Shown: piece by piece, positions 14,000 to 26,028 of the stretch
Position numbering within the stretch: position 1 is the stretch's first letter
Layout of the letters: every line of letters begins with the position of its first letter
Origin: Glandiceps talaboti
Taxonomy: Eukaryota; Hemichordata; Enteropneusta; Spengelidae
Assembly: GCF_964340395.1 (NCBI RefSeq)
Contig: NC_135559.1
Span: forward strand, 13,103,759-13,167,758
Direction of reading: 5' to 3'
Length of the DNA stretch: 64,000 bases
Translations under genes and position numbers: made by a program
The notes under the pieces: generated by a model
Told to the model about the DNA's origin: nothing
Database searches by the model: none
The model's input: only the letters and a program-made list of their open reading frames with translations

Positions 14000-16180
14000 T
14001 GTAGGTATGTATGTATGTATGTATGTATGTATGTATGTATGCTAATGAGTAATTGAATGTTTAGATCATAGAAAATGATGAAAATGATGCTTACAGATAC
14101 CTGAATGTATCTTAGTACTCTCACAAGAAGAAAGTTTAAAATATTAGATGATATGGCTTATAAACACTGATTACCTGTTTCAACAACTTCGTAGACTCTG
14201 GCTATCCACTCAGTTAATTCTTCTTCGTTGGTTGCTCTCAAATAAACTCTTTTCCTGTCAGTTAATATCACAAATACGTTCCCTTTCTTTGACCGCTCGT
14301 CCAGGCGGATTGATACAAAATCTTCAAGGGAAATATGAGTCTGAACACGTCTCCTTGTAACACCTTTGTAGACAGTGAGTACTCTTCCGCCTGTCGATAT
14401 AAAAATTGATGTAGTAAAGGCATATGTCAACGTAGTCACCACTTTTACATTTAAGTTCTTACATAAAGCCGTATATTTAACTTAATTTCGCCAGTGTGTA
14501 TTTGCATTAATACTTGATTATTTTCATTTTTAAGTGTTCTGAATTTTCTTATTTTTCGTTCTATATAAAGTCATTTGAATTCTTGACATATTTTTATAAG
14601 TCCATTGAGTTGCAAGTCACAGTAATTATTAAATAAACCAAAGTAAACTAAAATATAACGCAAAAATAACGTATATGTACAAGAAAATCGCTCAACTCAC
14701 AATCCCTCTCAACAAATGACATATTTTAACATGTTTGTCATATTCTAATTTTGTTTTCGTTTTCAAATCTGAAGCGTCAATTTCGTGACTCAACACATTA
14801 TTTACGCAACGACATCATTATACAGGTAAAATTGAAGTGTCTCACTCCTGATAAGTGCTGACGTAATATACTCCGACAAGAATAGTTGTTTTTGCAGATG
14901 TGGTTTTGATGAGGTGATTGTAATGACGTAGTTTGTATATTTGGTGTAATCCTGGCGGCGATGACGGTGATTATTATTTTTTGTTGTCGCTTTGTTTTTA
15001 GACACTAATAATACATGGAACAAAAAATGTGACCAAAATAAAATGGTCAAATTGATTGAGTCCACACATCAGTAAAATAAACATGTTAAGAAACAAAAAC
15101 AAAAATCAATAAAAAAAAGTCCATTTGTATCATTTTCAACCTTGTATGATTCATGCTCTCACAGGTAGCAAACATGTTATAATACAAGACAGGTAGATAG
15201 AAAATCATTTGAGAGTCGATCGCTTTAATTGGCGATGGTTATTCATATTATTATGATTCCACAAATTATCAACAAGATCAACACAATTATCCCTCCCACT
15301 AAGACTTTTTCCCCAAAGAACCAATAAACATTAGAGTCCCTCATTATCTCCCCAAATTAACCAGTACTTTACACAACGTTTCCCACAACCAACAAAAAGA
15401 GGCAGTCTCCCACATTCACCCAACTTAGCATTACTTGAGGTGTTTGTTTTAACACCAATAAGTTTTCGGCAAAATTTTAGTTTCACCCTCTCAATACTCA
15501 TGTACTCTTTGTATCCCCAAGTTTCTGCAGCATAAGTTAAAACTGGTTTCACCAAGGAGTCCAAAAGTTTAAAATTTAGAGCTAATGGGAGATTTCCAAG
15601 TCTTATGCTAAATTTTCGTAAAATCAACATATTTTTGTTCGCTTGTTGAGCAAGAGTGGTAACTGCCTTTCCCCAACATTCCCTACATGAAAATAACATT
15701 CCAAGGTATTTGTGGTAACTTACAAAAACAATCTTTTTTACCACCATAGAACCATTTTTTCTTTTTTGGGCTAAGGTGCCTCCTCCTTTGAACACAACTA
15801 TTTTTGTTTTCTCTAAATTAACTTTAAGTTTCCATTTCAAACAATAAAAGTGTTGATAAGTCTTGGTAAGCCATAAACAGTATTTGAAAACAATACAATA
15901 TCATTGATAGAAAAAGATAACACGAGCCATCAATTTGAATTCCTGTGTGTTCTGATATTGTAATGCATTTTTGAAGTTCACTAATAAATAACACAAATAT
16001 CAGTGGACTGAGCATACATCCCTCTCTCACTCTAAAACTGCAACCGAAAAACTGTCACGTGGTCTCACACTCTGACACATGATTTAACGTCAACATAAAT
16101 ACTCTGAATAATTAAACAATTTCTTTAGAACTGTTTCCATCACCACCACCACCACCACCACCATGCATACATACATACAT

Positions 16181-16216
<36 letters not shown>

Positions 16217-16257
16217 GCCCACCCATCCATCCATCCATCCATCCATACATACATACA

Positions 16258-16290
<33 letters not shown>

Positions 16291-16419
16291 TTCAGCATTA
16301 GATTGCAAACAATAACAAATATTGAGATTTCCTTTAAAAAGTCTATTTAATTCAGTGAAAATTGTATTCTTACCTTTTTCTGAATGAGATAGTACGAACC
16401 ACTCTTTTTTCCACATTTT
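11638..16419 (-). CDS. DOK-like docking protein: PH + PTB (IRS-type) adaptor, 5' end missing
   Basis: Five exons join with matching phases into 1,518 nt (505 residues plus stop). The order is a PH-domain start (KMWKKEWFVLSHSEKG), the rest of the PH domain ending in an EEELTEWIARVYEVVE helix, a PTB domain starting FHVTVPTQ with WFETCSRC..R as a likely phosphotyrosine-side strand and DRIDRILELMKGVLEEG as its C-terminal helix, then a basic Ser/Pro tail with PRPPRPKP. This is the layout of DOK adaptors, which bind phosphorylated receptor tails at the membrane. FHVTV and the short linker between the two domains are reminiscent of DOK7, but I cannot assign the paralogue. The first exon with the start codon was not found upstream of 16,419. 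Confidence 0.75.
13075..13250 (-). CDS. DOK-like exon (PTB domain, second half)
   Basis: 176 nt encoding VFWFETCSRCCRRGKTVPGI then YTFKRKCLLSDRIDRILELM and KGVLEEGFGIFVRVDNTH. Phase 0 to phase 2, GTATGT donor. Confidence 0.8.
13602..13774 (-). CDS. DOK-like exon (PTB domain, first half)
   Basis: 173 nt encoding DEAFHVTVPTQHNLNPCEAV then IRFKEDLLLLTCPKTKDVIA and FEFTKIVVFGNIITSEQ. Phase 1 to phase 0, GTAGGA donor. Confidence 0.8.
13834..14042 (+). repeat. (TATG)n microsatellite in DOK-like intron
   Basis: It lies between the PH and first PTB exons, about 60 nt from the PTB exon acceptor at 13,774. Confidence 0.95.
14175..14390 (-). CDS. DOK-like exon (PH domain body)
   Basis: 216 nt encoding GRVLTVYKGVTRRRVQTHIS then LEDFVSIRLDERSKKGNVFV, LTDRKRVYLRATNEEEL and TEWIARVYEVVET. 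The terminal W-containing helix is the PH hallmark. Phase 1 to phase 1. Confidence 0.82.
15331..16040 (-). mobile_element. Broken non-LTR retrotransposon reverse transcriptase fragment
   Basis: The minus strand reads VREGCMLSPLIFVLFISEL (the G.RQG..LSPLLF block), then a frameshift and loss of the Y/FADD region around 15,850-15,930, then LKVNLEKTKIVVFKGGG, YLGMLFS and LVKPVLTYAAETWG. The order is that of a LINE RT thumb/C-terminal region. It sits inside a DOK-like gene intron and is not functional. Confidence 0.85.
16140..16286 (+). repeat. (ACC)n-(CATA)n-(CA)n-(CCAT)n microsatellite in DOK-like intron
   Basis: Compound array between the LINE fragment and the first PH exon, about 90 nt from that exon's donor. 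Confidence 0.95.
16374..16419 (-). CDS. DOK-like exon (start of PH domain)
   Basis: 46 nt encoding KMWKKEWFVLSHSEK plus one base, phase 0 in and phase 1 out (GTAAGA donor; acceptor TTTACAG). The K.W...WFVL pattern is the beta1-beta2 region of a PH domain. Confidence 0.75.
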
Positions 16420-17049
16420 CTGTAAAATAAACAAAAATGAAGATTTAAAGTGAACATTTTATTACAGTTTTGATTCATTTTACTCTCTTTCAGCAGAAAC
16501 TACATGAATAAAACAATATGATTACCCCGGGTATGATTACTACCGCAGACATCATCGATATAATAGTATTCCATGGCAACATATAAACAAACAAACAAAC
16601 AATCAGTCAGTCAATCAATCAATCGATCGATCGATCAAGTTCAACTTCGATATATGTAGCTTCCCGGTGGTTTCTTCAAATGCAGTGAAATATTACAGGT
16701 TAGATTAGTATTTTTCAATGGATTTCTTCGATTACTTCAGAGCGAACGTTGTGTACTGTTGGATAATGTGAATGTGAAAACGTGACAGGGAAAGTTGAGA
16801 TTGTTATGTAACAGTCTTGTTCAGAATCCTACAAGGACATATGACATTATGCGTATTATGTCTTCAATGTCATTCTGTTTTGAAACTCATCACAGCCATC
16901 GAATTAGACTGCATTCATAAAGTCGGCATAATACTCATGCATCTGATGAGTGACACTACAATGAATGAAAGCCCCAAGGAAGAAAGAAAACGTCATCTGG
17001 CACTGGCTCAATAAATATCATACTTTATCGCTACATTTTATTGTCTGCC

Positions 17050-17310
17050 TCAACTGCACATGCTATTCACTTAAGATAGCAAAATTGAATGAATACAGTT
17101 TCTTGCAATATTTTGTCTAAATGAAATAAACTGACCTGTCACCATGCCGACATCAAATGCAGACATCGAAACATTGGTACCCACGTATATGTGTCTAGCT
17201 GCAGTAACTTTAAATGGTTTATTTCATTTAGACAAAATGAAGCAAGAAATTGCGAATTTGCTATCTTTGTGTAGAATATGTAGGTTGTATCTCAAACTGA
17301 GGTTGTATAA
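17050..17310 (+). mobile_element. Foldback-family copy
   Basis: TTTCTTGCAATATTTTGTCT and its inverse AGACAAAATGAAGCAAGAAA flank a GACATC..ACATTGGTACC centre. Related to copies at 1.5 and 20.2 kb. Confidence 0.65.
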
Positions 17311-17349
17311 AATAAAGTCGATGAACGGTAAGGCCTAATAAAGAAAATT

Positions 17350-17665
17350 GTGTGCTTCCGATTACCCTCAATTTTAGAATAGGTGGGGTAGATAGATTTT
17401 TATTTTCATTTTTTAAAATTCTGTGTGAGTGTGTAGTTCAGATTTTCCATTGTTTTCCAAATGGTGTATTTCTTCCTATCAGATGTACAGCCATTACAGA
17501 TTGGAAGAACAGTTTTATTGCGTCTTTTTAAGTTGATGTCAGTTTCCACATCCACTGTTTCTCCCGAGACTTCACAATTTTTGCGATTTTATACTTTTTT
17601 TCTGAAAAAAATTTAGGGTTGGCAGTGAAAAGCTAGGTAGGGTCGGGTAACCGGAACCTCTGACC
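17350..17665 (+). mobile_element. Dispersed repeat with weak terminal inverted repeat
   Basis: Begins TTCCGATTACCC, ends GGGTAACCGGAA, and contains ACAGCCATTACAGATTGGAA. An inverse copy is at about 43,660-43,965 and a partial copy at 49,740-49,830. Confidence 0.65.
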
Positions 17666-18551
17666 ACTATAGCCTGAACTAAACAATTATTTTTTAGGCC
17701 TAATTTGAAACGGGGTGTACAACCAATCACGAAGAAGATATCCTTTGACGGAACTGCCCCCTAGTTAATAAAGCAGAAGATAACGAATCTCAGTTTAACA
17801 CAATTAGTGCGACCCCTCGAATAACAGATTGATCATTATCAGCATTATCGTTATTTTTCAGTTTGATAAGAATTGTTACTTATTTTCAAGAGGCGAAAAG
17901 TACATAACAGAAAGAGTGTGAAACGTGGGTGAAGAGTAGGACATGATAACTAATGAGTCAAATTAGAACGTTCTACAGAGATCCGGGCAGATGTTCAACT
18001 TCTTCAAGGAGTTTAGCTCCAATAGGTCAGGGAAGTCAATGTTATACGGACGTCTGTCTATCTATTTGTCTGTGTATGTGCATGTATCTGCCTCACGTCT
18101 GTCTATCCGTCTGTGTATGTTTATCTATTTATTTATTTTACGCCTGCCTGTCTCATTTTATAAGCATTGTAGTTCCTGTGGATGTATTCGAGGAGTGTAT
18201 TACTACATTAATTTTATTATTGATTTTGTTGTTGTTGTTGTTGTTGTTGTTGTTGATTTTGTTATTTTCTGCTGCTTATGTAGACGTTGCTATCAATATT
18301 TATATCCTGAGTCATACATGTTATTGGTTTTATGTAAAATATTTGATACCATTCAAATAAATACTCAGCAGCATTCAATTAACCAATACGCATGTATACT
18401 TATCGCATATCTCGAGTGTGATTTCCTAAATGATTGGAAATTTGACAGTGATAATGATGTAGCGGTCACACAGTTGTTGACCCTAATTAGTCTCTGTGGA
18501 CGGACACATAAATTTAATTAGTGGCATCATGACAGACACGAACCCATGGGG

Positions 18552-18677
18552 TTTGACACACACATACATGCATGCATGCATACATACATACATACATACA
18601 TACATACATACATACATACATACATACATACATACATACATACATACAGACACACAGACACACAGAGGCAGCCAGTG

Positions 18678-18757
<80 letters not shown>
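18552..18757 (+). repeat. (CATA)n-(CAGA)n-(CA)n compound microsatellite
   Basis: Three repeat phases in about 200 bp; no gene. Confidence 0.95.
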
Positions 18758-18759
<2 letters not shown>

Positions 18760-19743
18760 ATCAACAACAATTCAGTCATATAAGGTTGCTAGGGCTACAA
18801 ACTATGAAATATTTTATAAGATTTACATTATTGTCCACGGGGCCTTACGGATTGATGGAATTTGGAACTTAAAATGACAAGAATCGTTTGAGTTTTGTAG
18901 CAAATAGGCACAAGAACGGTTTAATGGGTATTTTAGAACGCTAAACAAATTAACGCTTGTGAATATCATTTCAGAGAAAGTTTATGTTTAGGCAGTTAAC
19001 AAAATGTCTGAAATTAGTAAGCCACTTCCGTTCATTCAAAACGTAGGTCATATGTGGGTATACATTTTAGTCAGATTTTCAACAAATAAAAAAACGCACT
19101 GCATAATTTATATAACTTTGTGATGTGCTTCTTTTAATTCTCCATGCCATATTCGTTTTTAAGACCATCTCCGTTTGTCAATAACGGCACAGCTGGAACA
19201 TTCACATGTATGAGGTAAAAAGTATCTTGGAGGCAGGAAGGAGTCGATATTTACCAAGATTAAACTTGCTAATCGAAAATATATATGGCGTTTCCTGTTT
19301 TATCTATTGATTTCGAACTGAAGATGAAAAATTTTTTCACTGTACTTCAGTAGCAATGACACACACACATACACACACACACACACGCCGGCCGTTAACA
19401 CAAAATGAATGTACCATGAGAACGATGAATGTTTCCTCTTACCGTTATAAAACTGCACGTACAACGATAAAGATATCCGGCTTTGACAACATCTACCTGA
19501 TCCATGGAATATTTTTTTATGCCTGCCATTTCTATTAAAAAAAATCTTCCGACTAGATCAATCTATAAGTTTATGTTGTTCGAGTGAATTCATCTGCGGA
19601 ACTGAGCTTTCTCATTTGAATAAAATGACATATATGGTAACACCGGTTTAGTGCGTTACTTGATATGTTAATAATATTCATATCGTCTTGGCGACGATTG
19701 CTCTATCACCTTTTACGTAATCAACATCATAGTGACGTGTGAT

Positions 19744-20022
19744 ACCATAGGGAAAGGGACAAATAATCAATTTTGTTCTCGCGATTTTCCGGATTTCTAA
19801 TATTATTTTCTGTATATTTCAAATAAAGTTTTAAATACTGTTTCCTCTCACTGTACGTTTTTTCTTTTTCCCACCTCAGTGATATCACTGTCTTATCTAA
19901 GAAAAAACGGAAAAGTGAGAGGAAACAGTATTTAAAACTTTATTTGAAATATACAGAAAATAATATTAGAAATCCGGAAAATCGCGAAAACAAATTTGAC
20001 TATTTGTCCTTTTCCCTATGGT
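19744..20022. mobile_element. Near-perfect foldback element (arms about 120 bp)
   Basis: The left arm starts ACCATAGGGAAAGGGACAAA and continues through TTTCAAATAAAGTTTTAAATA. The right arm is its reverse complement with few mismatches, ending CCTTTTCCCTATGGT. The loop is about 30 bp with a small GTGATATCAC palindrome. No coding content. Confidence 0.9.
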
Positions 20023-20204
20023 GATACTGTATGAATAGATCATAGTAGCAATAATCTGTTGTACAAACTAAGGATACTACCATCGTTTTCAAAAAGTGAA
20101 GGACATTTTAAATATGTCAAACTGAAGCAAGGAAAATGTGGTAATAATCACTATGGTCTATATATAGTTTGACGGATGAAATACAACCCATTTCATTTTA
20201 GTGT

Positions 20205-20660
20205 TCACTGGTGTGTTTGATATAACCAAGCAGAAACCAGTTAACCCTTTCATTCCTAGAGACGACATTGGAATAAATAGAAACTTGATTGTAAGAACAT
20301 TTTCTAAAATTTAAGAATATTACTTCATTGGGAAGTAATATTTCTTGAATTCTGGTCTAAAATAAAGTTGATCTTTTTCCAAAAATTACAGAGAAACAAG
20401 AATTTTTGTTCAAAATTTTTGGCGGGAAAGTTTCTAGTCCTGAAAGGGTTAAATATCTGCACTGCTACACCTTAATGTAGCAATATTGAATAGAGTTTCT
20501 TGTTTTAGTTTAAATGAAATAAGCTAACAATGTGCCACAATTAAAACATTGGTGCCTTGCAATATATTTAAATGATTCAACTAAATGTAGCAAGAACGTG
20601 CGATCTTGTTACCTGAAAGTGTAATGTGCCGAATGGTTTCTGCAAGATTGTATCTCAGAC
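20205..20660 (+). mobile_element. Foldback-family copy, interrupted
   Basis: It shares the GTTTGATA.AACCA.GCAGAAACC, TAAATGAAAT, AAAACATTGG and TAGCAAGAA.GTG.GATCTTG blocks with copies at about 1,480-1,740 and 17,050-17,310. The piggyBac-type MITE splits it. Confidence 0.6.
20241..20452. mobile_element. piggyBac-type MITE nested in another repeat
   Basis: Terminal inverted repeats CCCTTTCA..TAGA / TCTAG..TGAAAGGG are flanked on both sides by TTAA (20,241-20,244 and 20,449-20,452). The TTAACCC start is typical of piggyBac-derived elements. It interrupts a foldback-family copy that continues on both sides. Confidence 0.75.
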
Positions 20661-22012
20661 CACTATAGCTATAACTATAGATATCAAAACAGAGCCAGTG
20701 AACACAAACTTGCAACGGGCTGTAATACCTATAGAACACAGAAAATTGAAGTCTTAGAAACCCTTCCTCTTTGTGTGAAGTATAGTGGCAGTCTGAAAAC
20801 TGGGGCTCGTTCGATTTGTCCAATCGTGATTGCGATTAATCTGACGTCATTTCTCAAAACGAGGTTGTAAATAAAACACTCAATCACGATATGATTACTT
20901 TACATACATGTAAACATTTAAAAAAGTTTCACACATTTCCTATAAATTCAATGATTTCACATCGTCGGAATGATTACAATGATAACAAATTACCAATCTC
21001 ACCGACCCTAATTTATTTACATAATGTTTTCCGTCATTTCTAACTTGCCGCCAGCCACGAGGGCGCTATCCCATTGTGATATTACGTTGTCCGCCATTTT
21101 GTAATCACGTCAATCACGGTTCCAGATATGATTACTGTGATTACCAATCGTGATTGTGATTGGTACTAATCAAACACAAAATCATGATTGTGGTCGATAA
21201 ATCATGATTATGACTGTGTAAATCGAACGTGCCCCTGGTACTACCATTGGAGTTTTGTTTCCCTTGCTATCTGTAAGCCTTTACTTTAGATTACCTATCT
21301 ACGCTGGGATATGTATCCTGATCGGTGCTTACTCCAGACTGTGCAATCTGTTTCATGATAGAGTGGTATACACTGATGAAACCATGTCCCAAATACCTGT
21401 TGCATAACATTTTGACAAAAACCCCAATGGGTTGGAGTTGATGGGACCCCCTTCAAAGTTTGAAGCAGGCTCACAGAAACAAATTATTAGAAACAAAGAA
21501 AGAAACAAATAATTAAACAAAACAAAAAATGCTAGAATAAACGAAAATACCATAAACACACGAATTACAAATCTATACATGTATATCTGATCAACCCAAC
21601 AAAATATGAAGTCATTTTTATTTAGCATTAAAGGTAAATATTTTTTTTATTAAATACACAGATGAAGGATCGTAAATAGACAAAACTTTCTCAACTGTTT
21701 AAAATAGAAAATAGCACCAGTAAGTTTTGTCAAAATAATACAGAAACACAAATATATAATACGACTTGTACACAAATGGTCGTTTCGTCAAAAATAAAAA
21801 GTCCAGTAGACAATGATTGTTGATATGTTGACAAAATTCAGTAATGCCACTTTTTGGACTGTACAGACATAACTCGGGTTTCTTTATAGAAATAGTCAAA
21901 CATGTCGCCATTTCTGTGAGAAGGGAAAAACTTACTCTGGTTTGTATGTACGTGATTTCAACATTGTGATTTTCTTTTGAGCATGGGAAATAGTTGAGTA
22001 GGAACAAATTTG

Positions 22013-22620
22013 TCATCTGGTTCACAAACTCTTATCACCATTATTGCTACATGTTATCATCTGGTTCACAAACTCTTATCACCATTAGTGCTACATGTTA
22101 TCATCTGGTTCACAAACTCTTATCACCATTATTGCTACATGTTATCATCTGGTTTACAAACTCTTATCACCATTATTGCTACATGTTATCATCTGGTTCA
22201 CAAAATCTTATCACCATTATTGCTACACGTTATCATCTGGTTCACAAACTCTTATCACCATTATTGCTACATGTTATCATCTGGTTCACAAACTCTTATC
22301 ACCATTAGTGCTACATGTTATAATCTGGTTCACAAACTCTTATCACCATTATTGCTACATGTTATCATCTGGTTCACAAACCCTTATCACCATTATTGCT
22401 GCATGTTATTGTCTGGTTCACAAACCCTTATCACCATTATTGCTGCATGTTATCGTCTGGTTCACAAACCCTTATCACCATTATTGCTGCATGTTATCGT
22501 CTGGTTCACAAACTCTTATCACCATTATTGCTACATGTTATCATCTGGTTTACAAACTCTTATCACCATTATTACTAAATTTTATCATCTGGTTTCCAAA
22601 ATCTCATCAAAATTGCTACA
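22013..22620 (+). repeat. 44-bp minisatellite, about 14 copies
   Basis: The unit begins TCATCTGGTTCACAAACTCT and ends TTGCTACATGTTA, with a few substitutions per copy. Because 44 is not a multiple of 3 and no frame has a stop, the array is open in all three forward frames, so the open frames are not evidence of a gene. Confidence 0.95.
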
Positions 22621-23159
22621 TTTTATTATGTGGCTGAACAAAAATCTTGGCAACTCTGATACTTTTAATCATCAGGCGAGACAAAAATCTGACCAAGTTT
22701 GCTACATTTTCATTCATTAGGCTACCGTGATCTTGGCAGATCGACAAATCTTATAGTCATAATATATATATGTCAACAGCTTAAAATGTAACATTTGTCC
22801 CAGAGGCTGAGATATAGTAAAATTAATAAGATTTATGTCAAAGCAGATAATAAAGTATAGCAATGTCAGTAAAAAATTTATGAAGGCAGACGACTACTTG
22901 TTTGTACTCAACTAACTACAAATGGAAACAAACATTTCATGTGAAAAATGAGCTGGCAGTGACATTACCAAAAAAAATATGAGAGATGTTGGTAAAATGG
23001 AGATCACTTAACTTTACCCATTGTATTTCAGAGTTTTGTTTTAATTTCAAACACAGTACTGTGAAATGCTAGGATATTTCTTTAAAACCAACAATGTGTG
23101 AAAATTGTGTTTGTATAAAAATTGATAAGATACCTGGAATTGATCACCATTAAAATTTA

Positions 23160-23580
23160 TCACTGAATGACAAGGCATTGTAATACAGCTAAAATGATAT
23201 TGGTTTGGCGTTTCACTCGCGGGACATTAATGTTTTTGACACAAAGATAGACATATTTCCACTCTAGAGTAGCAACAACAAAGACACAATAAACACAGCA
23301 GGATCTTTTGCCCAATCACATTGAACAATGATAAGCATTGCTATTCTTTCACAGTGCAGTAGAAAAAGGTTTCTTGTGAAAACATTACACATGGACATGA
23401 TTTTAATGGCTTCAATGTTATTTTCTAACTGATAATCAATATTTCAAATTGACTTCTTCTACATCCCCACTGTGCACGGCACCTATGTTATTGCTTCTTT
23501 TGCTTTTGAAGTTGTTTGAATGTGTGTAAAAAAAATGAGTGAAACACCAAACCTACATCATTTTAGATGTAACCTTTAAG
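23160..23580 (+). mobile_element. Dispersed repeat (inverse copy near 48.1-48.5 kb)
   Basis: Blocks such as AATGATAAGCATTGCTAT, TGGCTTCAATGTTATTTTCT and CACTGTGCACGGCACCTATG recur in reverse orientation at 48,100-48,500. Confidence 0.6.
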
Positions 23581-23660
23581 AGTGAAAACCTGGAGTAAGA
23601 GAGTGATCAGTTTCCCTTGTCTACAGATCACTCTTTATCTGCAGGTTTTCACTCTTAAAG
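23572..23660. repeat. Hairpin with about 35-bp arms
   Basis: CTTTAAGAGTGAAAACCTG..GAGTGATC and GATCACTC..CAGGTTTTCACTCTTAAAG pair around a 17-base loop. Confidence 0.8.
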
Positions 23661-24504
23661 TTGAATGAGAATGTGCATAACATATAGAACATGCATGCAT
23701 AGTCATTGCACCATAATGCATCCTGATTGGGTAAAACCATCCCCCCAAAAAATAACATAGTATATAGGACACACATGCGTACTAGTCATTGAGCCACTAC
23801 GCGAGCCATTACACTTCTCCATCAATATGCCTATCAATTTCTGAGTGAAGGTAGTATGTGCCTGGATTTGGGACAAATATCCCTAAAAATCAAAGTTCTT
23901 AATTTAAAATCACTCCAAAGTTTGCCAGATGAACACGTGTTCCCAGTTCTTTAGAAAAAAAAAATGAAATTTGAAAGTTCACTTTTGTTTTCAAGTCAAT
24001 AGACAATCTTTTATCTTCAAAAAAAAGGAGAAAGAAGTGTTTCTGGTTAGGACAGTTTGCCTAAAGTGGTGCTTTCATTCTTTGTATTCTCAACAAACCT
24101 GTCACTCAATCTACTATTTATAACAGTTACTATTCTTTTCCTTTAGTACTTTAGAGCAAGTGTGTATGTGGGGCAGATGTCATTTGCTTGTTAATGATTG
24201 GCTCTGCAGGTGTCTTCACCGAAGTTATTTTTGTGCTTCTCCCCCAGATCTGCAGACTGCATGGGCTGGACAGACACACACAGCAAAAAGACCATCGCAA
24301 GGGTTATTAAAGTGATGCGTGCCCTGACAAGAAACAATTCTTTTCTTTTTTGGCCGTAACTAATCAATTACAACATTGATGCGTGCCTTGGAAAGTAATA
24401 AAAATTGTACCCATGCTCTGTTTGGGTAACTGATGACATAAGGATTTCTTGACAGTTTAATGAATGTACTGGTATATTAAATTTTAGCAGAATGCATATG
24501 CCAA

Positions 24505-24795
24505 AAATATGGAATTTATACTCCGGTCATTCTACGTCATGACGTGTGTCTATGTCACTGTTCTGCAAATTTCAAAATGAGTCAAAACGTTCAAAATTGG
24601 CATTTCTTTCCCTGATTTTTCTTTGATATTACTGGCGCTGGTATAATGATGTTTTTCTCCAATATTTTTCATCATTCAGCCAGAAAACACTTGTGACCTA
24701 GGTGTTGTCACTACTCATCTAGTGACTCATAGTGACAAAGACTCCTTAGGTCACTCATATTTTCCCTTGGCTGAACGAATTAAAAAATTTGGAAT
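24505..24795 (+). mobile_element. Dispersed repeat family copy with internal MITE-like palindrome
   Basis: Shares GTCAAAACGTTCAAAATTGG, TTTTTCTTTGATATTACTGG and the CCTTAGGTCACTCATATTTT block with 40,503-40,805 (inverted). It is partly shared with 48,957-49,110 and 54,838-54,950. Confidence 0.65.
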
Positions 24796-25049
24796 AACAT
24801 CTAAATGTCTTCAAATCATTTCTATAGTATGCCTGTATGGTTAAATATGCTTTGAATAGAATACTACATGTCAATAGACAAGTTATATCCCAAAAATGTA
24901 TCAATTCAGCTTATACCCCCTTTAACCAGTATTCAGCAGCCATATTGGATTTGGCAGTCATATTGGATTCTAAAATGGCTTAAAGACAGAACTGCCCTAT
25001 ATAAAGAGGATTATGGCTAATCTATGCAAATGTGGGAAATTCAAACTGC

Positions 25050-25420
25050 TGTACAGACCACTAGCTTCTGGGTCTTGTTTTCAGCATTTTTTCTGTGCTC
25101 CGAGAAACACACAGGTCATGTATCATGTACAAATTGTTTGTGAATGTCGTAGGATGGTAACTTGATACACAAATTAGTTGAAAATCAGTCTGTTTGTTTC
25201 ATAGAATGAAAAAAACTTTCCAAATGAGACAAATTCCCCAGCAAACAGCTGCTTAGATTGTGTGTCATTCAGGATTATTCAAATATGCGGCATTTGCATG
25301 TGAAAAACCCAGATATAGAGAATGTTTATATTTTGGTGATTACTTGCCAGTGAGTCATCACAAGTCCTCCACCTCCAAACATACAGTCAGTCATATGCAA
25401 AATAGGGTCCCAGGTGCCGA
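25050..25420 (+). mobile_element. Dispersed repeat, copy 1
   Basis: About 370 bp (TCTGGGTCTTGTTTTCAGCA ... AAAATAGGGTCCCAGGTGCC) matched in inverse orientation at 44,692-45,065. Confidence 0.75.
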
Positions 25421-25809
25421 CAGTTCTCTGTTTAACTTTGATATCATTTTGACCTCTATTACAAATTTTTTTTTTGGTCACCCCCTGATTTTTGTACTTG
25501 ACTTTAAGTGAGAATGAGTTTGAGTTTTCTAGAACAAAGTAACACCAAGAGTTAAGATTTTTATATCTGAGGGGTGTATTACCTTTCATAAGACATTTTT
25601 ATCATCCTCCATTTGGAGTTCTTCTAAACCATAAGTTAAACATGAAACACTGTGACACAGAACAGCAATAAGTACTACGAGAAAACAAAAGCACAAAGTT
25701 TTTCAAACATCAACACTAAAGAATATATACGTAAACATCAGAAATATAAAAAAATTTATAAAAACAACAACTTCAAAAATTCTTTAAAAAAATAACTACC
25801 TCTATTACA

Positions 25810-26028
25810 ACGAAATAATATAATTATAATCTATCCTACTGGACTAGCTGTTGTTTTGAATGTCCAGTTTCACGTCCTATCCTGGACGCTTCTTCAGGCC
25901 GCTTGATGATCTGATGACAGATGGTTGGTGACACCTGATGGAGTAGAATTGTCATGTGATGATGAAACTGTTGCCATTCAAAACAATAGCTAGTCCAGTA
26001 GGATAGATTATAATTAATATTACTTCGT
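25810..26028. mobile_element. MITE with about 54-bp terminal inverted repeats
   Basis: Ends ACGAAATAATATAATTATAA..CTATCCTACTGGACTAGCT and the reverse complement at 25,974-26,028. The total is about 219 bp and the centre is unrelated. Confidence 0.85.

Noticed and set aside
22010-22720. 236-codon open frame on the plus strand
   Set aside because: It is the 44-bp minisatellite read in one of three equally open frames; the peptide is the repeat, not a protein family.
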